A stretch of 64,000 nucleotides of DNA from Rathayibacter sp. Leaf185 (GCF_001423885.1 NZ_LMPP01000009.1:62022-126021); one strand, 5' to 3'; positions 27,792 to 37,227 are shown, counted from the first letter of the stretch. The notes: a model not told the origin generated them from the sequence alone. Translations and numbers: made by a program.

Positions 27792-28081
27792 GGACCCGTC
27801 GTCCTCGGAAATAGTGGGTGGTGCAGGCTCCGCCGCCCCGGCACTCGGCGGGCCGCCCGACGCGGTCGACCCGCACACCTGATCGGCCGATGGCCGCGGG
27901 CTGGTCGCCCTCCGACGGCCGAACCCGGCCGCACGCCGACACCAGCCACCCGGTGCGATCCGCGCCCCGCGAGAACGCGGCCGTGCACGCCCATCCCACG
28001 AATCCGACGTGCATGCCGGCATCGCTCGTGCACGCGCATCCGGCCGACACCCTCACCGCGCGCCTCCGGCTCGCGTAAACA

Positions 28082-28122
28082 CGTTCGGCTCGCAGAATCT
28101 GCGAGATCCTGCGAGCCGAACG
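28082..28122. terminator. Hairpin downstream of ychF
   Basis: A perfect 14-bp stem (CGTTCGGCTCGCAG at 28082-28095 with its complement at 28109-28122) around a 13-nt loop. It lies 35 bp beyond the ychF stop on the minus strand, where TGTTTA follows the stem. It fits a terminator for ychF and possibly for the convergent DUF2510 gene. Confidence 0.7.
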
Positions 28123-28157
28123 ATCTTGGACGAGCCGAAGCCCGGCCGAGCCGAAGC

Positions 28158-29231
28158 TCACACGTTGAAGCGGAACTCCACGACGTCGCCGTCCTGCATC
28201 ACGTAGTCCTTGCCCTCGATGCGGGCCTTGCCCTTCGCGCGGGCCTCCGCGATCGAACCCGTCTCGACGAGGTCGTCGAACGAGATGATCTCGGCCTTGA
28301 TGAAGCCCTTCTGGAAGTCGGTGTGGATCACGCCGGCCGCCTGCGGAGCGGTCCAACCCTTCCCGATCGTCCAGGCGCGCGTCTCCTTCGGGCCGGCCGT
28401 CAGGTACGTCTGCAGCCCGAGCGTGTCGAAGCCGATCGTGGCGAGCTGGTTGAGCCCGGACTCCGTCTGGCCCGTCGACTCGAGCATCTCGGCGGCGTCC
28501 GCCTCGTCGAGGTCGATGAGCTCGGACTCGATCTTGGCGTCGAGGAAGATCGCGTGCGCCGGGGCGACGAGCGCGGCCAGCTCGCCCTTGCGGACGTCGT
28601 CGGTCAGCACCGCCTCGTCGACGTTGAACACGTAGATGAAGGGCTTCGCGGTCAGCAGCCCCAGCTCGCGGATCGGCTCGAGGTCGATCGAGGACGCCGA
28701 CAGCGGCTTGCCCTGATCGAGGAACTCGCGGGCCTTCTTGGCCGTCTCGACCACGATCGGTTCGATCTTGCGACCCTTCAGCTCCTTCTCGTAGCGGGCC
28801 TCGGCCTTCTCGAGGGTCTGCAGGTCGGCGAGCACCAGCTCGGTGTTGATCGTCTCCATGTCGCTCGCGGCGTCGACCTTGCCGTCGACGTGCACGACGT
28901 CCGAGTCCTCGAAGCCGCGGATGACCTGGGCGATCGCGTCAGCCTCGCGGATGTTGGCGAGGAACTTGTTGCCGAGCCCCTCCCCCTCGGAGGCGCCGCG
29001 CACGATGCCGGCGATGTCGACGAAGGAGACGGGGGCCGGGAGGATGCGCTCGGAGCCGAAGATGCCGGCCAGCACCTCGAGGCGGGAGTCGGGCAGGTTC
29101 ACGACTCCGACATTCGGCTCGATCGTCGCGAACGGGTAGTTCGCGGCGAGCACCGAGTTCTTGGTCAGCGCGTTGAAGAGCGTCGACTTGCCGACGTTGG
29201 GGAGTCCGACGATTGCGATAGTGAGAGCCAC
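28158..29231 (-). CDS. ychF: Ribosome-associated Obg-like ATPase YchF
   Basis: Universal P-loop ATPase of the OLA1/YchF branch, 357 residues. G1 is GLPNVGKSTLFNALT, G3 is VDIAGIVRGASEGEGLGN, and the atypical G4 is NVDE, which explains ATP rather than GTP preference in the family. The C-terminal TGS domain ends KGKARIEGKDYVMQDGDVVEFRFNV. GTG at 29231 has a TAGGAT -10 box ending eight bases upstream, so the mRNA is probably leaderless. It is divergent from the exonuclease gene. Confidence 0.98.
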   Translation of the reverse strand: MALTIAIVGLPNVGKSTLFNALTKNSVLAANYPFATIEPNVGVVNLPDSRLEVLAGIFGSERILPAPVSFVDIAGIVRGASEGEGLGNKFLANIREADAIAQVIRGFEDSDVVHVDGKVDAASDMETINTELVLADLQTLEKAEARYEKELKGRKIEPIVVETAKKAREFLDQGKPLSASSIDLEPIRELGLLTAKPFIYVFNVDEAVLTDDVRKGELAALVAPAHAIFLDAKIESELIDLDEADAAEMLESTGQTESGLNQLATIGFDTLGLQTYLTAGPKETRAWTIGKGWTAPQAAGVIHTDFQKGFIKAEIISFDDLVETGSIAEARAKGKARIEGKDYVMQDGDVVEFRFNV

Positions 29232-29271
29232 GGGCGACCATCCTACGCGGGGCCGCGTGCCGCGGGCGGCG

Positions 29272-29294
29272 GTGTCGGAGGTGCGTGAGAGGCT
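29272..29294 (+). promoter_or_regulatory. PafBC/RecA-NDp-like promoter motif upstream of the exonuclease gene
   Basis: GTGTCGGAG, 8-nt spacer, GAGGCT, ending five bases before the GTG start. The 9-mer is identical to the one upstream of xseA. The -10 keeps A2 and T6 of TAnnnT but has G at the first place. Position immediately before a DNA-processing gene supports a role in damage induction. Confidence 0.5.
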
Positions 29295-29299
29295 GAATC

Positions 29300-29887
29300 G
29301 TGCCCATCGACTTCACCGCCATCGACTTCGAGACCGCCAACTCCCACGGGGCCTCGGCCTGCTCGGTGGGGCTGGTGAAGGTCCGCAACGGCCACATCGT
29401 CGATCGCGCGGGCTGGCTCATCCGCCCGCCGTACGGGTTCGACGACTTCCTCGAGTGGAACACGCGGATCCACGGCATCCGCAAGCACGACGTGCACGGC
29501 GCCGCCTCGTGGAGCGAGCAGTTCGCCGATCTCGTCGCGTTCGCCGGAGACGACGTGTTCGTCGCCCACAACGCCGGCTTCGACATGGGCGTCATCCGCG
29601 CCGCCTGCGCCGCGACCGCACTCGAGCACCCCGAGTACGACTACCTCTGCTCGCTCCAGCTCGCCCGCAAGACCTACGAGCTCGACTCCTACCGCCTGCC
29701 CGTCGTGGCGATGGCCGCCGGCTTCGAGGACTTCCGCCACCACGACGCCTCGGCCGATGCCGAGGCGTGCGCCTCGATCGTCGTGCACGCCGCGCAGCGC
29801 CACGGCGCCGACAGCATGGCCGAGCTCGGCGCGCTCGCCGGAGTCTCGGTCAAACGACTGCGACCCAAGGCCCCGGTCGCCGCCTGA
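29300..29887 (+). CDS. DEDDh 3'-5' exonuclease (DnaQ/epsilon-like)
   Basis: Exonuclease-fold protein of 195 residues. Exo I is FTAIDFETANSHGAS (Asp and Glu metal ligands), Exo II is FVAHNAGFDMGVIRAAC, and Exo III is HHDASADAEACA with the catalytic histidine and last aspartate. It lacks polymerase or BRCT parts, so it is a stand-alone nuclease probably acting on DNA ends in repair. GTG at 29300 follows the damage-type promoter element directly. The stop is 9 bp from the end of the convergent secreted-protein gene. Confidence 0.93.
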   Translation: MPIDFTAIDFETANSHGASACSVGLVKVRNGHIVDRAGWLIRPPYGFDDFLEWNTRIHGIRKHDVHGAASWSEQFADLVAFAGDDVFVAHNAGFDMGVIRAACAATALEHPEYDYLCSLQLARKTYELDSYRLPVVAMAAGFEDFRHHDASADAEACASIVVHAAQRHGADSMAELGALAGVSVKRLRPKAPVAA

Positions 29888-29896
29888 GCCGCAGGC

Positions 29897-30769
29897 TCAC
29901 TCGCCCGCGCGCGGGTCGCCGAACCAGTTGCTGAAGATGCGCCAGAAGTTGCGGTTGCCGTAGGCCGAGCAGGCGTCGCCCTCGCCGTAGAGGTTCTCGA
30001 GCGCCGCCGCGTTCGGCTGGTACGGCGTGTAGTAGTACAGACCCGCGGTCGCCGCGTTCTCGATCAGCACCGGAGCCGTTCCGCACGCCGCGTCCGGCGA
30101 GTACTGGATCTCGCTCGTCTCGCCGATCGGGTACCAGTCGAAGCTGCTGTCCGGGTTCCTGTACCGCTGGAACTGCCAGGCGGCTCCGTAGACCTGACCG
30201 AAGAAGCCGAAGTAATCGCTGTCGCAGTCGGCTGTGTCGGGGCAGCCGTAGCCCGTCGCGCTGCGGAACTGCCGCTCGCTCGGCGCCGCGTCGGTCACGA
30301 GCGACTGCTCCTTCTGCAGCAGGACGAGCAGCACCGCGGGGCTCACGTCGCACGCCACGGCCACCGAGCCGATGATCTCGGCGGCGGAGCGGTTCGGCCC
30401 GCCGCGGTACGCCGCGCACTGCTCGTCCGCAGCGACATCCCCGGTGTCCTCCGCATAGTCGCGCAGGCACGGCACCTCCGCACCCTCGCAGTCGGGGACC
30501 CGCGCCGTGAGGAACGCCTGGACGGTCAGCGGGCCGAGCGCGTCGCCGTCGAAGAACACCTCGTCAGACACGATGTCGCCGGGGTCGAAGCCCGAGCCGT
30601 CCACTCCGCCGGCGAGATCGGTCCACATGCGGATGCTCGCCGGCTCGGGCGGAGGCGCTGCCGCTCCCCCGAGGTCGGTCGCTCCCGCGAGGAGCAGGAC
30701 GGCGACGAACGCCACGAGAGCGCAGAAGCCTCCCCGCCGACGCCGGGCGTCGGTCGGGGAGGCACTCAT
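29897..30769 (-). CDS. Secreted protein with putative lysozyme-like domain
   Basis: Protein of 290 residues with an arginine-rich N-terminus and a hydrophobic segment (CALVAFVAVLLLAGATDL), so exported or anchored. The rest is one domain rich in paired cysteines and aromatics: EVFFDGDALGP, VSPAVLLVLLQKEQSLVT, ATGYGCPDTADC, FFGQVYGAAWQFQRYRNP, GLYYYTPYQPN and YGNRNFWRIFSNWFG. The LLQKEQSLV helix resembles the catalytic-glutamate helix of goose-type lysozymes and transglycosylases, an inference. The same domain forms the N-terminal half of the next protein upstream. TAGCGT ends six bases before the ATG. Confidence 0.8.
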   Translation of the reverse strand: MSASPTDARRRRGGFCALVAFVAVLLLAGATDLGGAAAPPPEPASIRMWTDLAGGVDGSGFDPGDIVSDEVFFDGDALGPLTVQAFLTARVPDCEGAEVPCLRDYAEDTGDVAADEQCAAYRGGPNRSAAEIIGSVAVACDVSPAVLLVLLQKEQSLVTDAAPSERQFRSATGYGCPDTADCDSDYFGFFGQVYGAAWQFQRYRNPDSSFDWYPIGETSEIQYSPDAACGTAPVLIENAATAGLYYYTPYQPNAAALENLYGEGDACSAYGNRNFWRIFSNWFGDPRAGE

Positions 30770-30800
30770 CCCTCCACGCTAGCGGGAGACGGAGATCGGC

Positions 30801-32993
30801 TCAGCCACAGGACTCGAGGCGTGCCACCGAGTCGGATAGCGTTCCCGTGCCTCCGAGCAGCACGACCCTCTTCGCTCCCAGGGTGCGGATGTCGTCGAGC
30901 ACGGCCTGCGGGACGCAGGTCGGCGGGACGGCGAAGAGGGGGCTCTTCGTGAATCCGGCGGCGGTCGCTCCCGCGAGAGCATCGGGGAAGTTCTCGCCCG
31001 TCGCGAGGTAGACGGTGCTCGCCGTGCTGAACGCCGCGCGGTTGAGCTTCTCGGAAGTGTCGTAGCGGTCGGCCCCGCCGATGCGAGTGACGGAGGCGAC
31101 CGGCACGGAGCTCGCGATGCCGTCGCTGACCGAGAGGGCACTGCCCGCGATGGTGAGCGTCCGCACTCCCAGCCCCGAGAGGATGCTCTTCGTCGTGGCG
31201 TCGGCCGTCGGCAGACCGCCGTTCACGAGCACCACCGGTGCCCTGACCGATCCTGCGGCCGCGCTGGCGCCGAGGGCGTCGGGGAACTTCTCGCCCGTCG
31301 CGAGCCACGCCCTCGACGATCCCTGCGGGAACGCGTACTGGATGATCTGCTTCGACGTGTCGTACCGGTCGACGCCTCCGATGCGCTGGATCGACCGCGT
31401 GTACTGCGCGAGGTCGTTCTTGAGCGCCTCACTGATGCTGAGGGCCGACCCGACGACGACGATCTTCGCGGGCTTGAGCCTGCTCAGCTCGTCGCGCACC
31501 GACTGCGCCATCGAGTCGCGGTCGACGAGCAGGAGCGGGCCGCCCTGCTTCGCGGCGGCGGGAGCGGCGCTGAGCGCGTCGGGGAAGTTGCCGCCGGTGG
31601 CGACGTAGACGACCGGCACGTTCGCGCCGAAGGTCGCCTTCGAGATCTCGACGGCTGTGCCCTGGCGGTCGCTGCCGGCGAGGCGGCTGACGGCGACCGA
31701 GCCGTTGTTGCTCACGCTCGAGCAGCCGAGGTCCTTCGATCCCGAGGCCTTCGAGTCGCCCGAGCCGGTCCAGAGGTTCCAGGCGACGGAGGCGGCGCTC
31801 ACGCAGACCGTGTAGGTGCCGAGTGCGGAGGCGGGCGCCGTGGTGGTGAACCCGTGCCCGCGGCCGGCTGCCGGGTACTCGCCCGGGATGTCGCCGCGAT
31901 CGCCGCCGGCGTTCTGCGTGCGGACGGTCTTCGAGCCGTCAGGAGCGGTGACGGTCACCGTGGTCGAGATCGCGGTCTGCTGCGTGGTCGGGTCGACGGC
32001 CCAGCCGGAGGCGGTCAGGGTGCCGCCCGAGATGCGCGGCGCGTCCACGCGGCCGGCCGGGGCGACACCGGCGTTCGCCAGCGTGCCGTTCCAGTCGCTG
32101 AAGATGTACCAGAAGTTGATGTTGCCGTAGGTCGCGCAGGCCTGGTTGCCGCTGTTGGTCAGCGCGTAGTCGTTGGGCTGGTACGGCGTGTAAAAGTAGA
32201 GGTTCGCCGTGGCCTGGTTCCGGATGGTGACGGGCGACGAGCCGCACGAGGTGTCCGGGTTGTAGAGGATGTTCGGCGTCGTGTCCTTGGCGTAGGTGGT
32301 GAAGTTCGAGCCGGATCCGGGCGGGTTCGCGTACTTCTTGAACTGGCGCGCCGCTCCGTAGACCTGGGTGAAGAAGCCGGCGGAGCCGTTGTCGCAGCCG
32401 GTCGAGTCGGGGCAGTTGAAGCCGGTGGCGCGGTTGTAGAGGCGCTCGGTCGGGCTGGTCGTCGTGACCAGGCTCGTCTCCTTCTGCACCAGCACGGCGA
32501 GGACCAGCGGATTGATGCCGCACGCCTCGCCGACACGGGTGAAGATCGACGCCGCGGACTCCTGCGAGCTCCCGGTGTACGCCGTGCACATCGGGTCGGC
32601 CGCCTTGCTCGGCGTCTGCTGGCTGAACGCCCTGAGGCACGGCACCCCGTTGGGGGTGCCGGAGCAGTTCCGGCCCTTGTCGTCGAGGACCGCCTGCATC
32701 TGGGAGACGTTCCGCGAGTCGCTGTCGAAGAAGTTCGCGTCGCTGAAGATGTACCCGGCGCGGAAGCTCTTCGTGCTGCTCGCCTCGTACTGCACCTCCT
32801 GGTCGGGCAGTCCTGTGCCGTCGTCGACGGAGACGGACGATTCCGCGGTCCCCGGATCGACGAGGACGGACGCAGGCGGCGCGACGTCCTCGGCCGCTGC
32901 GGCGGACGAGATCGGGACGAGCGCGGTGCCGAGCCCGACGGCGACGGCGAGCGCGGCGGTGAGCAGGCGCGATGATCGGCGGTGATTCCCCAT
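30801..32993 (-). CDS. Secreted cell-wall-binding-repeat protein with lysozyme-like domain
   Basis: Exported protein of 730 residues. The signal peptide reads MGNHRRSSRLLTAALAVAVG and ends near SSAAAAEDV. The first domain (about 90-320) parallels the neighbouring 290-residue protein: FSDANFFD, LVLAVLVQKETSLVT, ATGFNCPDSTGC, FFTQVYGAARQFKKYANP, YFYTPYQPND and NFWYIFSDWNG. A beta-rich linker domain with PDGSKTVRT-type sequence follows. The last ~300 residues are three cell-wall-binding type 2 repeats: SRLAGSDRQGTAVEIS, QRIGGVDRYDTSKQII and TRIGGADRYDTSEKLN, each followed by an FPDAL block. ATG at 32993 is preferred for the signal peptide. TAGGCT ends eight bases upstream within a damage-type motif. 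Confidence 0.9.
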   Translation of the reverse strand: MGNHRRSSRLLTAALAVAVGLGTALVPISSAAAAEDVAPPASVLVDPGTAESSVSVDDGTGLPDQEVQYEASSTKSFRAGYIFSDANFFDSDSRNVSQMQAVLDDKGRNCSGTPNGVPCLRAFSQQTPSKAADPMCTAYTGSSQESAASIFTRVGEACGINPLVLAVLVQKETSLVTTTSPTERLYNRATGFNCPDSTGCDNGSAGFFTQVYGAARQFKKYANPPGSGSNFTTYAKDTTPNILYNPDTSCGSSPVTIRNQATANLYFYTPYQPNDYALTNSGNQACATYGNINFWYIFSDWNGTLANAGVAPAGRVDAPRISGGTLTASGWAVDPTTQQTAISTTVTVTAPDGSKTVRTQNAGGDRGDIPGEYPAAGRGHGFTTTAPASALGTYTVCVSAASVAWNLWTGSGDSKASGSKDLGCSSVSNNGSVAVSRLAGSDRQGTAVEISKATFGANVPVVYVATGGNFPDALSAAPAAAKQGGPLLLVDRDSMAQSVRDELSRLKPAKIVVVGSALSISEALKNDLAQYTRSIQRIGGVDRYDTSKQIIQYAFPQGSSRAWLATGEKFPDALGASAAAGSVRAPVVLVNGGLPTADATTKSILSGLGVRTLTIAGSALSVSDGIASSVPVASVTRIGGADRYDTSEKLNRAAFSTASTVYLATGENFPDALAGATAAGFTKSPLFAVPPTCVPQAVLDDIRTLGAKRVVLLGGTGTLSDSVARLESCG

Positions 32994-33001
32994 GATTGCG
33001 A

Positions 33002-33024
33002 AGCCTACGGGGAGGCACCGACAC
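33002..33024 (-). promoter_or_regulatory. PafBC/RecA-NDp-like promoter motif upstream of the cell-wall-binding protein gene
   Basis: On the minus strand: GTGTCGGTG, 8-nt spacer, TAGGCT, then eight bases to the ATG at 32993. Apart from the first base it matches TTGTCRGTG-N8-TAnnnT completely. It faces away from the rmuC element, with 45 bp between the two. Confidence 0.6.
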
Positions 33025-33069
33025 CGGCGTCCCTCGATGGTCACACCCTTCCGAGGGGCACAACGGCCG

Positions 33070-33092
33070 ATGTCGGAGGTCCGTGGTGTCAT
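33070..33092 (+). promoter_or_regulatory. PafBC/RecA-NDp-like promoter motif upstream of rmuC
   Basis: ATGTCGGAG, 8-nt spacer, TGTCAT, then seven bases to the rmuC ATG at 33100. The -10 keeps first and last T of TAnnnT. The element and the minus-strand one at 33002-33024 together fill the short divergent region between rmuC and the secreted-protein gene. Confidence 0.55.
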
Positions 33093-33099
33093 CTGCGGC

Positions 33100-34344
33100 A
33101 TGGACTCCTCCTTCCTCATCGGCCTCGTGATCGGCGCCCTGCTCGCCTCGATCGTGGCGTTCCTCCTCGTCCGCTCCCGCACACCCGATGCCGCGCTCGC
33201 GCTCGAGCTCGCCACCGCGCGCGCCAGGGCCGAGGGTGTGGAGGAGCGCCACGAGGCCGTCGTCGAGCAGCACCGCGAGCACCTCGGGTCGGCGCGCGAC
33301 CAGATCCGCGAGCTGCAGGAGCAGCTGCGCGTCGTCGCCGAGCGCGAGCGGCACGATGCGCGGATCCTGCAGACGCTCTCCCCCGTCGCCGAGAGCCTGC
33401 GCGGCATGCAGGAGTCGGTCCGCCGGCTCGAGAGCGAGCGCGCCGCGCAGTTCGGCGCGATCACCGAGCAGCTCGAGGGCCAGCGCGCGGCCGGCGAGCG
33501 GCTCCGCTCGACCACCGAGACCCTCGCCTCGGCGCTGCGCTCCAGCGCCAGCCGCGGGGCGTGGGGCGAGACGCAGCTGCGCAACGTCGTCGAGGCGGCG
33601 GGGCTCACCCAGCGGGTCGACTTCGACGTGCAGTTCGGCCTCGAGGGCGAGGCCGGGCGGGGCCGCGCCGACATGGTCGTGCGCCTGCCGGGGGGCAAGG
33701 CCCTCGCCGTCGACGCGAAGGTCCCGTTCGACTCCTACCTCGAGGCCAGCGCCATCCCCGCCGGAGCGGGGGCCGACGAGGAGGCGCGTCGCACCGCCCT
33801 GCTGCGAGCCCACGTCCGCGCGCTCCGCGGTCACATCGACGCACTCGCCGCCCGGGAGTACTGGAGCGGGCTGCCCGCCAGCCCGGAGTTCGTGATCGCC
33901 TTCATTCCGAGCGAGCCGCTGCTCGCCAGCGCACTCGACGCCGACCCGAGCCTGCTCGAGTACGCCTTCCGCAAGCGCGTCGCGCTCGCCTCCCCGGTCA
34001 CCCTCTGGTCGGTGCTCAAGACCGTCGCGTACACCTGGCAGCAGGACGTCCTGACCGATGACGCGAAGCGCCTCCTCGACCTCGGGAAGACCCTCTACAC
34101 GCGCCTCGGCACGCTCGCCGACCACGCGGAGGGACTGCGCCGCTCGCTCGAGAAGACCGTCGACTCCTACAACGCGTTCGCCGGCTCGCTCGAGAGCCGC
34201 GTCCTCGTCACCGCCCGCCAGTTCGACACCCTCGACGAGTCACGGGTGATCGCCCCGATCGGAGGCGTCACCACCTCACCGAGGCGCCTCACCGCCGTCG
34301 AGCTCCTCGCCCCCGACACCCTCGACGACGAGCGCAGCGCGTGA
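33100..34344 (+). CDS. rmuC: DNA recombination protein RmuC
   Basis: Membrane-anchored nuclease-family protein of 414 residues, thought to limit rearrangements at structured DNA. The N-terminal helix FLIGLVIGALLASIVAFLLV is followed by a long coiled coil (about 30-150). The RmuC domain then follows, with GAWGETQLRNVVEAAGL, RADMVVRLPGGKALAVDAKVPFD and EFVIAFIPSEPLL, a PD-(D/E)xK-type core. ATG at 33100 is chosen because it starts directly at the anchor helix and sits seven bases after a -10-like box. The open frame continues to 32992 without a start signal. Confidence 0.95.
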   Translation: MDSSFLIGLVIGALLASIVAFLLVRSRTPDAALALELATARARAEGVEERHEAVVEQHREHLGSARDQIRELQEQLRVVAERERHDARILQTLSPVAESLRGMQESVRRLESERAAQFGAITEQLEGQRAAGERLRSTTETLASALRSSASRGAWGETQLRNVVEAAGLTQRVDFDVQFGLEGEAGRGRADMVVRLPGGKALAVDAKVPFDSYLEASAIPAGAGADEEARRTALLRAHVRALRGHIDALAAREYWSGLPASPEFVIAFIPSEPLLASALDADPSLLEYAFRKRVALASPVTLWSVLKTVAYTWQQDVLTDDAKRLLDLGKTLYTRLGTLADHAEGLRRSLEKTVDSYNAFAGSLESRVLVTARQFDTLDESRVIAPIGGVTTSPRRLTAVELLAPDTLDDERSA

Positions 34345-34352
34345 ACCCGCAG

Positions 34353-34433
34353 CCTCATCGAGACGCCGTCGCTTCCGCGCGAGCACCACGTTCCCCGCGG
34401 TGTCTCGGCGAGAAGCCCGGCGTCTCGATGAGG
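34353..34433. terminator. Extended palindrome between rmuC and glpX
   Basis: Perfect 15-bp arms (CCTCATCGAGACGCC at 34353-34367 and its complement at 34419-34433) enclose 51 bp. Part of that interior can pair further (GCTTC with GAAGC, CACC with GGTG). It occupies most of the 104-bp gap between the convergent genes and probably ends both transcripts. Its size and nested pairing also resemble an intergenic repetitive palindrome. Confidence 0.65.
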
Positions 34434-34448
34434 TGATCGCGCCGCTGG

Positions 34449-35429
34449 CTAGAGCCACTTCTCCGCGAGGTGCTGGGCGGTCACCCGGCGGATGGTGCCC
34501 GAGCGCGAGCGCAGGACGATGGACTCCGTCGTGATGATGTGCCCCTCCTTGCGCACGCCCTTCACGAGCCCGCCGTTCGTGACGCCCGTCGCGACGAAGT
34601 AGGTGTTGTCGCTGCGGACGAGGTCGTTCGCGTGCAGCACGCGGTCGAGATCGTGTCCCGCATCGAGCGCGCGCTGCCTCTCGTCGTCGTCCTTCGGCCG
34701 GAGGATCCCCTGGATCACACCGCCCAGCGCGCGGATGGCGCACGCCGTGATGATGCCCTCGGGCGTGCCTCCGGTGCCGACGCACATGTCGACCCGCGAG
34801 TCGTGCCGTGCGGCGTTGATGCCGCCCGCGACATCGCCGTCGAGCAGCAGCCGGGTCCCGGCCCCGGCGGCGCGGATGTCCTCGATGAGCTGGGTGTGAC
34901 GGGGACGGTCGAGGACCGCGATCCGCATCTCGTCGACCGGCTTGCGCTTCGCCCGAGCGAGGGCGCGGATGTTCTCGCCGATCGGCCTCTGGATGTCGAT
35001 GATCCCGATGCCCTCGGGCCCGGTCACGATCTTCTCCATGTAGAACACGGCCGACGGGTCGAACATGGCGCCGCGGTCGGCGACCGCGATCATCGAGAGC
35101 GCGTTCTGACGGCCGGCGGCGGTGAGCGAGGTGCCGTCGATAGGGTCGACCGCGATGTCCGCGGCGGGACCTGAGCCGTTGCCGACGTGCTCGCCGTTGT
35201 AGAGCATCGGCGCGTTGTCCTTCTCGCCCTCGCCGATCACGACGACCCCGTCGAAGTTGACGGTCCCGAGGAAGGTGCGCATCGCGTCGACGGCGGCACC
35301 GTCGGCAGCGTTCTTGTCGCCCTTGCCGATGAAGGGCACGGCGCGGATCGCCGCGGCCTCGGTGGCGCGGACGAGCTCCATGCCGAGGTTGCGGTCAGGG
35401 TGGAGATACAGAGAGTCGTTATCGGTCAC
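34449..35429 (-). CDS. glpX: Fructose-1,6-bisphosphatase class II
   Basis: GlpX-type phosphatase of 326 residues, the gluconeogenic FBPase of actinobacteria. Metal-site blocks are [15 protein letters not shown] and [14 protein letters not shown], and the later [21 protein letters not shown] is diagnostic. GTG at 35429 has AAGGA upstream. It is divergent from fbaA across 194 bp that hold a 12-bp-arm palindrome next to a TAGGCT box (35510-35515, minus strand). Both genes serve fructose-1,6-bisphosphate turnover, so joint control is plausible. Confidence 0.97.
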   Translation of the reverse strand: MTDNDSLYLHPDRNLGMELVRATEAAAIRAVPFIGKGDKNAADGAAVDAMRTFLGTVNFDGVVVIGEGEKDNAPMLYNGEHVGNGSGPAADIAVDPIDGTSLTAAGRQNALSMIAVADRGAMFDPSAVFYMEKIVTGPEGIGIIDIQRPIGENIRALARAKRKPVDEMRIAVLDRPRHTQLIEDIRAAGAGTRLLLDGDVAGGINAARHDSRVDMCVGTGGTPEGIITACAIRALGGVIQGILRPKDDDERQRALDAGHDLDRVLHANDLVRSDNTYFVATGVTNGGLVKGVRKEGHIITTESIVLRSRSGTIRRVTAQHLAEKWL

Positions 35430-35518
35430 AGCGCGGAGTCCTTCGCATTCGATTCGTGCAGACGGCGTCGTCGCAGGACCCGCTGTCGCGGATCCCCATC
35501 CCGGGTCGAAGCCTACCG

Positions 35519-35548
35519 GAGGCGTCCCCGCGCCCCCGGGGACGCCTC
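35519..35548. promoter_or_regulatory. Palindrome between the divergent glpX and fbaA promoters
   Basis: Arms GAGGCGTCCCCG (35519-35530) and CGGGGACGCCTC (35537-35548) pair perfectly around 6 nt. The minus-strand TAGGCT for glpX lies 3 bp to the left and the plus-strand TAGACT (35562-35567) for fbaA 13 bp to the right. The palindrome therefore covers the upstream promoter region of both genes and is a candidate shared operator. A terminator role is unlikely because no gene ends here. Confidence 0.5.
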
Positions 35549-35623
35549 AGCCCCGCCTCGCTAGACTCGTCGGCGGCGCGGGCCTCGCCCGACCCCTCCC
35601 GTTCATCCGTCAAAGGAGATGCC

Positions 35624-36649
<1,026 letters not shown>

Positions 36650-36660
36650 GACACCGCTCC

Positions 36661-37227
36661 GTGACGAACGCACACGACCAGTCGGGTGGCGCCGAGCGCC
36701 CGAAGCCCCAGTACGGCGAGTACGCGCCGCCCGGCTGGTCGTGGCAGCCCGCCGAGGACGCGGTGGTCGTCCCGGATCCGCGCGGCTCCGACGCGGATCC
36801 ACGTCCGGCGAAGACACCCGCCCGGCAGGCAGCGGCACACCCGGTCGACCGCCTCCTCACGATCATCCTGCTCGCGCTCGGCGTCTTCTTCGCCGTGCCG
36901 ACGCTGCTCGACCCGTCGAGCTTCGCGACCACGCTCGAGGAGCTGTACCGGAGTCAGGGCATCGGCACCTACGCCTCGCCCGATCTCGCCCGGGCCCTCG
37001 GAGTCGTCGTGGCCCTCGCGCAGTCGCTGATCGTCGCTTTCGCCGTCTGGATCTCGATCCGCCGGCTCCGCGCCGGGAAGCGCACCGTGCTGGTGCCGAT
37101 CCTCGGGATCGTCGCCACCATCGTGCTCTCGATGATCATCGCCGCGATCGCGATCCTGGGCGACCCGACCTTCGGCGACTACGTCAACCAGATGTCGTCG
37201 CAGGGCTCCGCCGGTCTCGACACCTGA
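36661..37227 (+). CDS. Membrane protein of unknown function (DUF6264-like)
   Basis: Protein of 188 residues with a proline-rich N-terminus (QYGEYAPPGWSWQP) and three hydrophobic helices (RLLTIILLALGVFFAVPTLL, GVVVALAQSLIVAFAVWISI and VLVPILGIVATIVLSMIIAA). The YGEYAPPGW motif is frequent in uncharacterised Microbacteriaceae membrane proteins; assignment to DUF6264 is from memory. GTG at 36661 lies 11 bp after fbaA, so it is probably co-transcribed. The strong hairpin 37235-37277 follows. Confidence 0.78.
   Translation: MTNAHDQSGGAERPKPQYGEYAPPGWSWQPAEDAVVVPDPRGSDADPRPAKTPARQAAAHPVDRLLTIILLALGVFFAVPTLLDPSSFATTLEELYRSQGIGTYASPDLARALGVVVALAQSLIVAFAVWISIRRLRAGKRTVLVPILGIVATIVLSMIIAAIAILGDPTFGDYVNQMSSQGSAGLDT

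Noticed and set aside
27708-28022. A complete 104-codon frame ending in the antitoxin-like tail, taken as a full gene.
   Set aside because: Only the last ~27 codons resemble the antitoxin; the rest lacks an RHH fold and has a composition typical of noncoding DNA.
29272-33092. Exonuclease, secreted proteins and rmuC considered as a phage or plasmid island.
   Set aside because: No integrase, att repeats, phage structural genes or change in base composition; the genes look like chromosomal residents.
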